A stretch of DNA of 64,000 nt. Source: Pedobacter schmidteae. GTDB lineage: Bacteria; Bacteroidota; Bacteroidia; Sphingobacteriales; Sphingobacteriaceae. Position numbers and translations under genes: made by a program. Location: contig NZ_LS999839.1 of NCBI RefSeq assembly GCF_900564155.1, positions 1,113,097-1,177,096 on the forward strand, given 5' to 3'. Shown piece by piece: positions 52,045 through 61,368 of this stretch; within the stretch, counting starts at the first letter, position 1, and every line of letters begins with the position of its first letter. The notes under the pieces were generated by a model. The model saw nothing but the letters and a program-made list of their open reading frames with translations. It searched no databases and was not told the DNA's origin.

Positions 52045-53454
52045 ATGAACGTTAAACAGAAGACCATAAAAAATGAAGTTTCGGTACAGGGCGTAGGCCT
52101 GCATACCGGAGCAAATGTTACACTCACATTTTGTCCGGCACCTGATAATCACGGTTTTAAATTTCAAAGAATCGATCTTCCAGGAAGCCCGATGGTGGAT
52201 GCGGATTGTGATAATGTTACAGATACGGCAAGGGGGACTACCATTACGCAAAATGGAGCCAGTGTAAGTACTGTAGAACATGTTATGGCCTCTTTGGTGG
52301 GGATGGACCTTGATAATGTATTAATGAAGCTTGATGGGCCCGAAACGCCTATTATGGATGGTAGTGCCATTCAGTTTCTGGATGCGTTGGAGAGTGCTGG
52401 GGTACAGATACAAGAAAAGGACCGGGAGTATTTTCAAATCCCTCATAATATTGTTTATACCGAGCCGGACAGAAAGGTTGAAATAGTGGCTATGCCATTG
52501 GATGATTACAGGTTTACCTGTATGATCGACTATAATTCACCTGTATTGGGCAGCCAGCATGCCGGTATATCAAGCATTGCTGAATTTAAAAAGGAAATTG
52601 CTTCATGTCGTACTTTCTGCTTTTTACATGAGTTGGAATATCAATTGCAAAATAACCTGATTAAAGGTGGCGATTTGAACAATGCGATTGTGATTGTGGA
52701 TAAGGAAGTTACCAAAGATGAGTTGGATCACCTGGCTAAGATATTTAAGCGTAAAGAAATAGAAGTTGCCCCGCAGGGAATTCTAAACAATATGGAACTG
52801 AGGCACCAGAATGAGCCGGCCCGACATAAGTTGCTGGATATGATTGGTGACCTTGCCCTTGTTGGTGTTCATTTAAAGGGTCATATTATGGCAGCACGGC
52901 CTGGTCATGCAGCCAATGTGGCTTTTGCAAAAAAAATCAAAGCAGCTATCAAAAAGGAAAAAAACAAAAAGGTACAGCATGTGTATGACCCAAGTGTTAA
53001 ACCGTTGTACGACACTGTCCAGATTATGGACATATTACCACACAGACAGCCATTTTTGTTTGTAGATAAGGTTTTGGAATTGTCGAAGACCCATGTGGTT
53101 GGGGTAAAAAATGTAACCATGAACGAGGAATTCTTCAGAGGGCATTTTCCTGGCGCACCTGTTTTTCCTGGCGTGATCCAGATTGAAGCGATGGCACAGA
53201 CAGGGGGAATTTTGGTTTTGAGCACGGTTCCTGACCCGAGAAATTACCTTACTCTGTTCTTAAAAATTGACAATGTCCGTTTCAGGGCACAGGTACTGCC
53301 TGGTGATACCATTGTTTTCAGGTGCGACTTAATGGAACCGATAAGAAGGGGAATTGCGCAGATGAAAGGTGTTGGAATGGTAGCCGGAAAAGTGGTGGTA
53401 GAAGCAGAAATGATGGCCCAAATCATAAAAGTAAAAGAAACGGAAACTACATGA
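52045..53454 (+). CDS. lpxC/fabZ: Fused UDP-3-O-acyl-GlcNAc deacetylase and 3-hydroxyacyl-ACP dehydratase (LpxC-FabZ)
   Basis: A 469-residue bifunctional enzyme. LpxC part (1-~310) removes the acetyl group, the committed step of lipid A: STVEHVMASL with zinc ligand H79, and D105. FabZ part (~320-469) dehydrates 3-hydroxyacyl-ACP: HRQPFLFVDKV, catalytic H367 (GHFPGAP) and E381 (IQIEAMAQTGG). The fusion is characteristic of Bacteroidota. It lies 2 bp after lpxD; its TGA overlaps the lpxA ATG (ATGA), so translation is coupled. Confidence 0.97.
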   Translation: MNVKQKTIKNEVSVQGVGLHTGANVTLTFCPAPDNHGFKFQRIDLPGSPMVDADCDNVTDTARGTTITQNGASVSTVEHVMASLVGMDLDNVLMKLDGPETPIMDGSAIQFLDALESAGVQIQEKDREYFQIPHNIVYTEPDRKVEIVAMPLDDYRFTCMIDYNSPVLGSQHAGISSIAEFKKEIASCRTFCFLHELEYQLQNNLIKGGDLNNAIVIVDKEVTKDELDHLAKIFKRKEIEVAPQGILNNMELRHQNEPARHKLLDMIGDLALVGVHLKGHIMAARPGHAANVAFAKKIKAAIKKEKNKKVQHVYDPSVKPLYDTVQIMDILPHRQPFLFVDKVLELSKTHVVGVKNVTMNEEFFRGHFPGAPVFPGVIQIEAMAQTGGILVLSTVPDPRNYLTLFLKIDNVRFRAQVLPGDTIVFRCDLMEPIRRGIAQMKGVGMVAGKVVVEAEMMAQIIKVKETETT

Positions 53455-54236
53455 TACAACCTTTAGCATATATACATCCTCAGGCAAAAATAGCAGACAA
53501 TGTGGTTATTGAGCCTTTTGCTGTAATTCATAAAGACGTGGAAATTGGTGAAGGTACCTGGATTGGCTCGAACGTAGTAATTATGGACGGCGCCAGGATA
53601 GGGAAAAACTGCCGTGTGTTTCCGGGCTCTGTCATTTCAGGCGTGCCGCAGGACCTGAAGTTTGCCGGTGAGGTAACGACTGCAGAAATTGGGGATAATA
53701 CCACCATCAGAGAATGTGTAACCATCAACAGGGGCACCAAAGACAAGTGGAAAACAGTCATTGGCAGTAACTGTCTGATTCAGGCATACTCGCATATTGC
53801 GCACGATTGCGAGGTTGGCGATTATTGTATTTTTTCGAACAGTACCACGCTAGCCGGACATATTACCATTGGTAATTATGTGGTGTTGGCGGGTTTGGTG
53901 GCCATCCATCAGTTTGTAAAAGTGGGCTCGCATGCGTTTGTTACGGGCGGTTCACTGGTTAGAAAAGACGTTCCTCCTTATGTTAAGGCTGCGCGTGAGC
54001 CCTTGTCTTACGCCGGAATCAACTCCGTTGGTTTAAGAAGAAGAGGCTTCTCGTCCGAAAAGATCAATGAGATTCAGGAAATTTACCGGGTTTTGTTTGT
54101 GAAACATAACAATGTGACCAAAGCCCTGGATATGATAGAAGCGGAGTTTAAGCCTACTGAAATCAGGGATGAGATTGTTGATTTCATCAGAAACTCTAAC
54201 CGGGGCGTGATGAAAGGTTTTGGTTCGGGGAGCTAA
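53451..54236 (+). CDS. lpxA: Acyl-ACP--UDP-N-acetylglucosamine O-acyltransferase LpxA
   Basis: A 261-residue left-handed beta-helix acyltransferase, first step of lipid A. HIAHDC contains catalytic H118, and the hexapeptide repeats (AKIADNVVIEPFAVIHKDVEIGEG) and C-terminal GLRRRGFSSEKINEI are typical. Start ATG overlaps the lpxC/fabZ stop (ATGA). An ABC ATPase gene follows 33 bp later. Confidence 0.97.
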   Translation: MIQPLAYIHPQAKIADNVVIEPFAVIHKDVEIGEGTWIGSNVVIMDGARIGKNCRVFPGSVISGVPQDLKFAGEVTTAEIGDNTTIRECVTINRGTKDKWKTVIGSNCLIQAYSHIAHDCEVGDYCIFSNSTTLAGHITIGNYVVLAGLVAIHQFVKVGSHAFVTGGSLVRKDVPPYVKAAREPLSYAGINSVGLRRRGFSSEKINEIQEIYRVLFVKHNNVTKALDMIEAEFKPTEIRDEIVDFIRNSNRGVMKGFGSGS

Positions 54237-54269
54237 AACCGGCCGACCGCTTAAAGAACGTGTTACCGC

Positions 54270-54884
54270 ATGAAAATCAGTTTAACGAATGTTGGCAGGA
54301 GATTTAACCAGGAGTGGATTTTCAGGGGGGTAGATTATGAATTTAATCATGCTGACAAATACGCGGTTTTAGGGCCTAATGGTTCAGGCAAATCTACATT
54401 GCTGAGTGTATTGCTGGGCAATTTGTCGCCGTCTGAGGGGCAGATTTCTTACCATGCAGGAACGGAGATCGCTGTGGAGCATATTTATAAGTCCATCAGC
54501 TTTGCTGCGCCTTACCTGGATTTGATTGAAGAATTTACCCTGGAGGAAACGATTCGTTTTCATTTTAAGTTTAAAGCCTTTTACAAGGGGATGAATGCCG
54601 AATCAGTGTTGGAAGTTCTTGGTCTGGCGAAATCGCAGGATAAGGCCTTAAAATACTTCTCATCGGGGATGAAGCAGCGTACCAAGCTGGCACTGGCCTG
54701 CTGTGCGGATACGCCGATTCTTTTACTGGATGAACCGACTTCCAATCTGGATAAGCAGGGAATGGACTGGTATCTTCAATTGATTGAACGTTTTTCGAAA
54801 GAAAGAATGCTGATTATTGGGTCGAACCAGGAACAAGAGTATTCGTTTTGTAATCATTTTGTTCAACTGACGGATTATAAATAA
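54270..54884 (+). CDS. ABC transporter ATP-binding protein (no permease beside it)
   Basis: A 204-residue ABC ATPase. Walker A GPNGSGKST (35-43), an SSGMKQR signature (about 133-139), Walker B LLLDEPTSNLD. It is shorter than LptB (about 240) and has no membrane partner nearby, so it is not clearly lipid A export. It sits in the lpx operon, between lpxA and efp, a position I believe to be conserved in related bacteria. Confidence 0.88.
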   Translation: MKISLTNVGRRFNQEWIFRGVDYEFNHADKYAVLGPNGSGKSTLLSVLLGNLSPSEGQISYHAGTEIAVEHIYKSISFAAPYLDLIEEFTLEETIRFHFKFKAFYKGMNAESVLEVLGLAKSQDKALKYFSSGMKQRTKLALACCADTPILLLDEPTSNLDKQGMDWYLQLIERFSKERMLIIGSNQEQEYSFCNHFVQLTDYK

Positions 54885-54965
54885 CTAAAAATTATATTTG
54901 AAAATGAGGTAAAAGGGGCTTTTTGAAGCTTAAAATACCTTTGTAAAAATATTTTTAAATTACTA

Positions 54966-54996
54966 TTGTATAATTAATAAATAGTCTTTACCTTTG
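54966..54996 (+). promoter_or_regulatory. Promoter of efp
   Basis: TTG (54966-54968), 20-nt spacer, TACCTTTG (54989-54996), 45 bp before the efp ATG. Further -7-like elements, TATATTTG (54893) and TACCTTTG (54936), lie upstream without good -33 elements. efp can therefore be transcribed apart from the lpx operon. Confidence 0.65.
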
Positions 54997-55041
54997 CGGC
55001 ACGAAAAAAGGCCGAAAGTTTAGGCACAATTTCAAAAGAAA

Positions 55042-55602
55042 ATGGCAAAAGCATCTGACATTAAAAATGGTAATATTCTTCGTTTCAATGGAGAATTGGT
55101 ACAAGTAGAAGAGTTTCTACACCGTACGCCGGGCAACCTTCGTGCGTTTTACCAGGCCAGAATGAGGAATGTAAAAACAGGTAAACTGGTTGAATATAGG
55201 TTCCGTGTTGATGAAGAAGTAGAGATTTGCCGTGTAGAAACCAGCGATTACCAGTATTTGTATGAAGATGGCGATGCACTGGTGGTGATGGACAACAATA
55301 CTTATGAGCAGTTTAACATTCCAAAAATGTTGTTCGGTAAAAGTGTCCGTTTCCTGAAAGAAGGAATGAATGTAATTATCGCATTTGAAAGTGACGAGCC
55401 GATCATGGCGCAAACACCTTCACATGTTGAATTAGAAATAACCTACTCGGAGCCTGCAGTTAAAGGCGATACTTCTACAAATGCATTGAAATATGCGACT
55501 GTAGAGACAGGAGTAGAAATAAAAGTCCCAATGTTTATCAATCAGGGCGATAAAGTGAAGATTGATACACGTACAGGTGACTATGTTGAAAGAGTAAAAT
55601 AA
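55042..55602 (+). CDS. efp: Translation elongation factor P, with Asn at the tip
   Basis: A 186-residue EF-P (KOW-like domain, then two OB folds; QTPSHVELEITYSEPAVKGDTS). EF-P rescues ribosomes stalled at proline runs through its domain-I loop. In E. coli the loop is PGKGQ with the modified Lys34; here HRTPGNLRAF gives Asn32 at the equivalent site, so EpmA- or EarP-type modification is not possible there. Own promoter upstream. It follows the ABC ATPase and has a strong terminator downstream. Confidence 0.95.
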   Translation: MAKASDIKNGNILRFNGELVQVEEFLHRTPGNLRAFYQARMRNVKTGKLVEYRFRVDEEVEICRVETSDYQYLYEDGDALVVMDNNTYEQFNIPKMLFGKSVRFLKEGMNVIIAFESDEPIMAQTPSHVELEITYSEPAVKGDTSTNALKYATVETGVEIKVPMFINQGDKVKIDTRTGDYVERVK

Positions 55603-55639
55603 GAATTTTCATAGTTTAGTTTTAGGTTTAGGTTGATTG

Positions 55640-55674
55640 AGGCTTCGGAGTGGTTCCCGAAGCCTTCTTTTTTT
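55640..55674 (+). terminator. Terminator after efp
   Basis: AGGCTTCGG (55640-55648) pairs with CCGAAGCCT (55657-55665) across an 8-nt loop, followed by TCTTTTTTT. It lies 38 bp after the efp stop. Confidence 0.9.
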
Positions 55675-55814
55675 GCGGGAATTTCTCGGGAAAAATCAAT
55701 GTGCGCGTCGGGGTTGAGGAGGTTTTTATGTAGGGTGCTTAGTTGAAGAGGATTTCATGGGGCGCATTATATATTTATTATCTTTGGTTTGATGACAAAA
55801 TTACATTTGTTGAG

Positions 55815-56375
55815 ATGACAAAAGCAGCGCTTAGGAAAATGGCTTCAGGGCAAAGGAAAGGGCTTTCCGAGGAGCAGGTAGAGGTCTATAGCAGGGCTTT
55901 GCTTGATCGGTTTGCTTCGCTGGATTTTACTGGGGTAAAGGTTATTCATATTTTTCTACCTATTGCAGAGAAGAAGGAACCGGATACATTTTTACTGATT
56001 GACTGGCTTCAGGTTCATCATCCGGAGATTAAAATTATTGTACCCAGAGCTGATTTCGACAATTCTTTAATGGCCAATTACGTGTATAGGGGGAAAGAGG
56101 GACTGGTAAAAAATTTGTATAATATTCTGGAACCTGCTGAAGGTGAATTGCATTCGGGTGATGTAGATATGGTGTTGGTGCCGATGCTGGCTTTTGACCG
56201 TCGGGGTTATCGTGTGGGTTATGGTAAGGGGTTTTATGATCGTTTTTTATTCGGATTGAATACCCGGAAGATTGGCCTGTCTTTTTTTGAGCCGGTAGCA
56301 CTGATTGAGGATGTAAATGCCTATGACGTGCGGTTGGATGCTTGTATTACGCCGGATAAAATTTATAAGTTTTAA
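55815..56375 (+). CDS. 5-formyltetrahydrofolate cyclo-ligase
   Basis: A 186-residue enzyme converting 5-formyl-THF with ATP to 5,10-methenyl-THF. The pattern includes [12 protein letters not shown] at the N-terminus and the C-terminal [24 protein letters not shown], with the conserved GYGKGFYDR nucleotide loop. The ATG at 55815 is chosen because the family starts MTKAALRK and the upstream extension is unlike it. It is a single gene between efp and the OmpA-family gene. Confidence 0.9.
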   Translation: MTKAALRKMASGQRKGLSEEQVEVYSRALLDRFASLDFTGVKVIHIFLPIAEKKEPDTFLLIDWLQVHHPEIKIIVPRADFDNSLMANYVYRGKEGLVKNLYNILEPAEGELHSGDVDMVLVPMLAFDRRGYRVGYGKGFYDRFLFGLNTRKIGLSFFEPVALIEDVNAYDVRLDACITPDKIYKF

Positions 56376-56444
56376 CAATATTCCAGATAGGGGTAACAAT
56401 TTCTTCAGTTGCCTGATATATCTCCAAATAGTTTGATTTAAACG

Positions 56445-56451
56445 AAAGGAG
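56445..56451 (+). promoter_or_regulatory. Strong Shine-Dalgarno sequence before the OmpA-family gene
   Basis: AAAGGAG lies 6 nt before the ATG at 56458. Most genes here have no such site, so this one is unusual for the organism and probably marks a highly translated gene. Confidence 0.5.
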
Positions 56452-56457
56452 AACATC

Positions 56458-58248
56458 ATGAAAAAGTTAATATTAATGGTACTGGCGGTTTTATTAACCG
56501 GCCTTACCTGGGCACAGAAGAAGCAGGATACCACGGCCAATAGGTCTGGAAGACTACAGATTTCGGCTTTTGGCGGACTAAGCATGCCACTGGGCAAGTA
56601 TAAAGGCGATATCGGTCGCGCAAAAAACGGTTATTATGGTGGATTGGCCATCGATCAGTATTTTAAAGGAAATAAATGGGGTATAGGTATAGATGCCCGG
56701 TTTTTGAACCACGACATCCGGAAATTTGACAGTGTCTTTTTTGACAATGGCTATGTAGCTACGGATTATATCAATCATGCTTCTTTTCAACATATAGGGG
56801 TTAGTATAGGGCCTACCTATAAGTCAAATTTTGGCAAGCTGGATCTGGAGGCTTTTCTTCGTGGAGGGGTATTGTTTCAGGGCTTCCCGCAATATAAGCA
56901 GTCGATTTATATCAATCAGGCAGTGGGGCCTGCTGTGGCAATGGGCGACACCTATTATACCAGCAATCCTAAACGGATTACCAAAGCATGGATGGGCTTA
57001 GGTGGGCTGCGTTTGTCGTATGCCCTGGATAAAAACTGGGGCGTATTTGCGCAGGCAGATTACCTGAGAACCTTCGGGACCCGCTTTGGCAGCGATTCAA
57101 GTGAGTTTCACATCACTAAATACCAGGAGAAAAAGGCGCTTACCCCAAAAGATGTGCTGATTGTTAAAGGCAACCAAATCACCAACATACTTGATTATTA
57201 TGAAGAACAAACCATTACTCAAAAAACTTTTGTACAGGCCGTAAACATAGGCCTTGGTATTAAATATACGTTTGGAGCCAAACGGAAAGCTATGCCTGTG
57301 ATGCCGGTTACTAAAACGGTAGCCCCACCTGCGGTGGTACAATTTAAGGATATCCTGGTAGTGGTAAAGGATAAACAAACCGGTTTGGCTTTAAGTGGAG
57401 TTACGGTGAAAATCAGTCGTAACCAAATGGACAATACGTCCATCAGCAATGCCAATGGCGAGGCTGAGCGGGTGTTAAAGGCCGAAAGAGGAGCTTATCA
57501 GATTACAGCGGTAAAAAATGGCATCGCTGCTGAGCCGGTAGGGGTTGATATGGCTGATTTTGACAAAGCAGGTAATGTGATTTACAAGGAGATTTTTCAC
57601 GATGACCCGAGGTTTACCTTAATTGGTGAAACAGTCAGGGCCAATGACAATAGCAAATTGCCGGGAATAGGGACTGTGTTGACTAATACATCGAACAGTA
57701 ACAATATGACACAAATTTCGGATGCGGAGGCAAAATTTGTGTATCAGCTGGAACAGCGTTCGGATTACAATATTGTGGCCAATCAATCGGGCAAATTCTC
57801 GCAAACGGAAAGTGTGACCACCAAAGGGCTGGATAGAAGTAAAACCCTGTATGTAACACTAAAGCTTGGTGTAAGCAACCTGGATGCGGGCGCGGTGTTT
57901 GTCCTTAAAAATATCCATTATGACTTTGACCAGTCGTACATCAGGCCGGATGCGGGAAGAATTCTGGATAACCTGTTAAATGTGATGTCGCAGAACCCGA
58001 CATTGAGGATAGAGTTGTCTTCTCATACCGATAGCAGGGGCAAAGATGCCTATAACCTGCGACTGTCGCAACAAAGAGCCGAAGCTGCTGTAAATTACCT
58101 GGTGAGTAAAGGTGTAGAGCGGAGCAGGATGGTGGCCAGGGGATATGGCGAGAGCCGTTTGCTAAACCGCTGTGGCAATGGGGTAGCCTGCAGCGAGGAT
58201 GAACATCAGGCCAACAGAAGGACTGAGATCAAGGTATTGAAGTATTAG
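56458..58248 (+). CDS. OmpA-family outer-membrane protein with beta-barrel-like N-terminus
   Basis: A 596-residue protein. Signal peptide (MKKLILMVLAVLLTGLTWAQ), an outer-membrane beta-barrel-like domain (about 30-280), then regulatory-like beta units (about 300-460; DKQTGLALSGVTVKI), and a C-terminal OmpA peptidoglycan-binding domain (about 480-596: YDFDQSYIRPDAGRILDNL, HTDSRGKDAYNLRLSQQRAEAAVNYLV). It links the outer membrane to the cell wall. Strong SD upstream; a perfect terminator downstream. Confidence 0.88.
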   Translation: MKKLILMVLAVLLTGLTWAQKKQDTTANRSGRLQISAFGGLSMPLGKYKGDIGRAKNGYYGGLAIDQYFKGNKWGIGIDARFLNHDIRKFDSVFFDNGYVATDYINHASFQHIGVSIGPTYKSNFGKLDLEAFLRGGVLFQGFPQYKQSIYINQAVGPAVAMGDTYYTSNPKRITKAWMGLGGLRLSYALDKNWGVFAQADYLRTFGTRFGSDSSEFHITKYQEKKALTPKDVLIVKGNQITNILDYYEEQTITQKTFVQAVNIGLGIKYTFGAKRKAMPVMPVTKTVAPPAVVQFKDILVVVKDKQTGLALSGVTVKISRNQMDNTSISNANGEAERVLKAERGAYQITAVKNGIAAEPVGVDMADFDKAGNVIYKEIFHDDPRFTLIGETVRANDNSKLPGIGTVLTNTSNSNNMTQISDAEAKFVYQLEQRSDYNIVANQSGKFSQTESVTTKGLDRSKTLYVTLKLGVSNLDAGAVFVLKNIHYDFDQSYIRPDAGRILDNLLNVMSQNPTLRIELSSHTDSRGKDAYNLRLSQQRAEAAVNYLVSKGVERSRMVARGYGESRLLNRCGNGVACSEDEHQANRRTEIKVLKY

Positions 58249-58273
58249 TGAGGTTAGTTTTAGTGGAGTGGCG

Positions 58274-58308
58274 AGGCCCTGCAAAATCAATTGCAGGGCC
58301 TTATTTGT
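58274..58308 (+). terminator. Terminator after the OmpA-family gene
   Basis: AGGCCCTGCAA (58274-58284) pairs with TTGCAGGGCCT (58291-58301), 11 perfect base pairs, 6-nt loop, then TTATTTGTGT. It stops plus-strand transcription just before convergent hutG. Confidence 0.88.
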
Positions 58309-58313
58309 GTCCA

Positions 58314-59285
58314 TTATCGTTGTGCCTTGATAAAGTCGCTGATGAGATAGGCAATGGTCTTGCTGGTATTTTGGTCCTGCCGGCCATCAGTTAATGCAAT
58401 AGCGCCCTCGCAAATGTGTAGATAGGCAAAATTCTTATTGCTATTTAGTATAAGCTGTCTGACCTCGTTTAAGGAGAAGCCTGAAGGCCCCGCCGCACTT
58501 GACAATACATGACTGATGGAATCCAGGTCGAGCTCCAATCCGGTTGTTGCCCCTGTTTTTTTGAGCAGCCCCTTCCATGTGGCAAGCAAGGGTTGGTCCT
58601 GCTTCAGCAGATCGTCAAAAAACACAGGATAAATGTGCGGATTGCTGGTTATGGTTTGAAGTATGGCGCTGTTGTTATAGTTGTGATGGAGCCCGAACAA
58701 TCCGTAGCGGGTTAAATAACCATCCTGAATGGCATAGCTGAATCCATTGCCGCTGTGGCGGCCATTGGCTGGCCTTAAATCGGCATGAGCATCAATATTG
58801 ATAACGTCAATTGACTTTTTTAAGGCCAATGAGGTTCCTTTGATGATGGGGTAGGCATTGTTATGTCCTCCGCCAATAACAACAGGGATTTTACCGGCAG
58901 CAATTACTTTTTGTATGATGGGGTATACGGTATCATCGATTTGCTGCACTTTCTGTTGTAACCGCTGCAGACTTATCTCCTGGGGATCTGTAAAGTCAAA
59001 GTGGCCCAATACCAGGAGCTCTTCGCCGCTAAAAAAAGAGGTGCTCTGAATATTTAGCAGGGCTTTGAGTGCCGGTTGCCATGCGGATGCAGTGCCGGCA
59101 ATACCGTGGTTTGCACGCACGCCAATATCTTCGGGGATGCCGATGAGTACAAAGCGGGCAGCTGAGTTGGCTATTTCATCCAGACTAGAGACAAAATGGG
59201 CTTTTTGACCTATTTTAAGCTCTCCTTCGCGTGTATTGGTCGCTGCCGATAGTTCGGCCTCTCCGTAAAGTTTAAAGCCTTCCAT
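58314..59285 (-). CDS. hutG: Formimidoylglutamase (arginase family)
   Basis: A 323-residue ureohydrolase-fold enzyme with metal ligands in GGGHNNAYP, NIDAHADLRP and ELDLDS; it hydrolyses N-formimidoyl-glutamate to glutamate and formamide, the last step of histidine degradation. The HutG identity follows from pairing with hutI: the stop of hutI and this ATG overlap by 1 bp (TAATG). hutH and hutU are not in the window. A purely arginase or agmatinase-like activity is a less likely alternative. Confidence 0.85.
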   Translation of the reverse strand: MEGFKLYGEAELSAATNTREGELKIGQKAHFVSSLDEIANSAARFVLIGIPEDIGVRANHGIAGTASAWQPALKALLNIQSTSFFSGEELLVLGHFDFTDPQEISLQRLQQKVQQIDDTVYPIIQKVIAAGKIPVVIGGGHNNAYPIIKGTSLALKKSIDVINIDAHADLRPANGRHSGNGFSYAIQDGYLTRYGLFGLHHNYNNSAILQTITSNPHIYPVFFDDLLKQDQPLLATWKGLLKKTGATTGLELDLDSISHVLSSAAGPSGFSLNEVRQLILNSNKNFAYLHICEGAIALTDGRQDQNTSKTIAYLISDFIKAQR

Positions 59286-60529
59286 TAGCTTATTTTTCCG
59301 TTGATGATGATGGTTTCAATTTGCGACTGTCCGAAACTATAGGGTAGATAGGCCAGAGAAGACATTGGGCGTGTAACAAACAGGTTGGCATTTTTGCCTT
59401 TGGCGATGCTGCCGGTTTGACTGCTCAATTCCATTGCTGCGGCACCGTTAATGGTGGCGGCATTGATGGCTTCCTCGGGGCGCATCCTAAGTTTGATACA
59501 GGCCAGGGAAACCACCAGGTTCATATTGCCGGATGGCGTAGAGCCTGGGTTATAATCGGTGGCAACGGCCACAGGAATATTGGCATTCATAAGCCCCCGG
59601 GCATTTGCAAAGGGGATATTGATGTAAAACGAACAGGAAGGCAGCAGTGTGGCAATGGTGTTGCCGCCTTGCAGGCTTTCGATAACAGCGTCGTCAGTGG
59701 CCTCCAGGTGATCAACAGAGATGGCCTGGTGTTTTACGCCTATCTGTACGCCTCCTGACACGGAAAGCTGATTGGCATGGATCTTAGGTTTTAAGCCATA
59801 TTTGGCTCCTGCCTGCAGCAGGCGGTCGGTATCGTCCACAGAGAAGAAGCCATGTTCGCAGAAGGCATCCATATAATTTGCCAGTCCTTCATCCGCAACT
59901 CTGGGCAGCATTTCGTCTATAATCAGTTTGATATAACCTTCGTGGTTGTTTTTATACTCGGGTGGATAAGCATGTGCAGCCAAAAAAGAAGCCTTCACAG
60001 GGATTTGGAAATTTTCTTTTAGCCTACGGATGACCCTCAGCATTTTAAGCTCGCTGTCGAGGCTTAGGCCATAACCGCTTTTGATTTCTACTGCGCCGGT
60101 TCCTTGTCTGATCATATCAGTAAGGCGTAGGGCCGCCGATTCATAAAGTGTATCTTCGGAGGCCAGTTGTAGTTTGCGCGCTGAATTTAGTATGCCTCCA
60201 CCTGCGGCAGCAATTTCTTCATAGCTCTTACCATCTATCTTCATGACAAACTCCTCTTCACGCGAGGCGGCAAAAACGATGTGGGTATGGGAATCGCACC
60301 AGGAAGGAAAAACGAAACCGCCTTTGGCATCGTGAGTGGCCAGGTTATTGGGTAGCGCTTCCGGTAGCTGATTCATCTTTCCAAAATCAGCGATTTTTCC
60401 GTCTTCACAAAGGATCCATGCATTTTCGAGGCTGGGCAGTTCCTGCATCTGCTGCCCTTTTAACATCAGCGTGTCGGCAGGGTGCAAGCCAACCAGGCTG
60501 CCAATATGGGTAATGAGTAATGCGGCCAT
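59285..60529 (-). CDS. hutI: Imidazolonepropionase
   Basis: A 414-residue amidohydrolase-fold enzyme: metal motif DSHTH (in PSWCDSHTHIVFAASREEEF), then EIKSGYGLSLDSELKMLRVIRRL, FLAAHAYPPE and ATDYNPGSTPSGNM, all typical of HutI, which opens the imidazolone ring. I use the ATG at 60529, which lies 3 bp past the xth stop codon at 60532; an upstream in-frame start would overlap xth. Operon xth-hutI-hutG. Confidence 0.95.
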   Translation of the reverse strand: MAALLITHIGSLVGLHPADTLMLKGQQMQELPSLENAWILCEDGKIADFGKMNQLPEALPNNLATHDAKGGFVFPSWCDSHTHIVFAASREEEFVMKIDGKSYEEIAAAGGGILNSARKLQLASEDTLYESAALRLTDMIRQGTGAVEIKSGYGLSLDSELKMLRVIRRLKENFQIPVKASFLAAHAYPPEYKNNHEGYIKLIIDEMLPRVADEGLANYMDAFCEHGFFSVDDTDRLLQAGAKYGLKPKIHANQLSVSGGVQIGVKHQAISVDHLEATDDAVIESLQGGNTIATLLPSCSFYINIPFANARGLMNANIPVAVATDYNPGSTPSGNMNLVVSLACIKLRMRPEEAINAATINGAAAMELSSQTGSIAKGKNANLFVTRPMSSLAYLPYSFGQSQIETIIINGKIS

Positions 60530-60531
60530 GA

Positions 60532-61302
60532 TTAGGGGTTTAACTCCAGTAAAACGGGACAATGATCAGAATGAATGGCATCGGCAAGGATGGCTACATT
60601 TTTAAGTTTATTGAGCATTGGGGCTGTTGCGAGTTGATAATCGATACGCCAGCCCAGGTTCTTGGCTCTTGAATTGGCCCTGAAGCTCCACCAGGTATAA
60701 TGGTGCGGATCTTTATTAAAATGCCTGAAGGTGTCGATAAAGCCATTGTTCAAAAATACCTCCATCCATTCCCGTTCTTCCGGCAGGAAACCTGAAGAGT
60801 TGGCATTGGATTTGGGATTATGGATATCTATCGCCGTATGGCAGATGTTGTAATCTCCGGAAATGATCAGGTTGGGATGTGTTTTACGCAAATCAGCGAT
60901 GTACGTGTCAAAAAAGCGCATGAATTCGTACTTTTTAACTTGCCTTTCGTCGCCACTTGAACCCGAAGGCATGTACAAGCTCATTAGCGAAAACCCGTCA
61001 AAATCGGCCCTTAAAATCCGCCCCTCTTTGTCTATCCACTCTTCGCCACAACCATATTCTACGTGGTTTGGCTTGATGCGGGTTAGGATAGCCACGCCAC
61101 TATAGCCTTTTTTCTCGGCCGGGAACCAGTAATGGTGATAGCCCAGCTGTTCAATCAGCACAATAATTTCCGGGATCTGTGAAGGAAGCGCCTTTACTTC
61201 CTGCAGGCAGATCATATCGGCATCTGTGGCCTGCAGCCAGCCGAAAAAGTTTTTAGTGGAGGCAGATCGGATGCCGTTGACGTTATAGGAGATTATTTTC
61301 AT
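60532..61302 (-). CDS. xth: Exodeoxyribonuclease III
   Basis: A 256-residue AP endonuclease/exonuclease III of base-excision repair. Motifs: MKIISYNVNGIRSA (1-14), ICLQEVKA with catalytic Glu, LYMPSGS, ISGDYNICH, TWWSFRANSRAKNLGWRIDY and SDHCPVLLEL. hutI follows immediately, an unusual pairing. Upstream is a 66-bp gap to the peptidyl-prolyl isomerase gene on the same strand. Confidence 0.96.
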   Translation of the reverse strand: MKIISYNVNGIRSASTKNFFGWLQATDADMICLQEVKALPSQIPEIIVLIEQLGYHHYWFPAEKKGYSGVAILTRIKPNHVEYGCGEEWIDKEGRILRADFDGFSLMSLYMPSGSSGDERQVKKYEFMRFFDTYIADLRKTHPNLIISGDYNICHTAIDIHNPKSNANSSGFLPEEREWMEVFLNNGFIDTFRHFNKDPHHYTWWSFRANSRAKNLGWRIDYQLATAPMLNKLKNVAILADAIHSDHCPVLLELNP

Positions 61303-61368
61303 TGGGATCTAATTTTGTTTTCAATGGTAATGAAGCTATCATGAGGATACTTATCGCTATTTGTGTGA

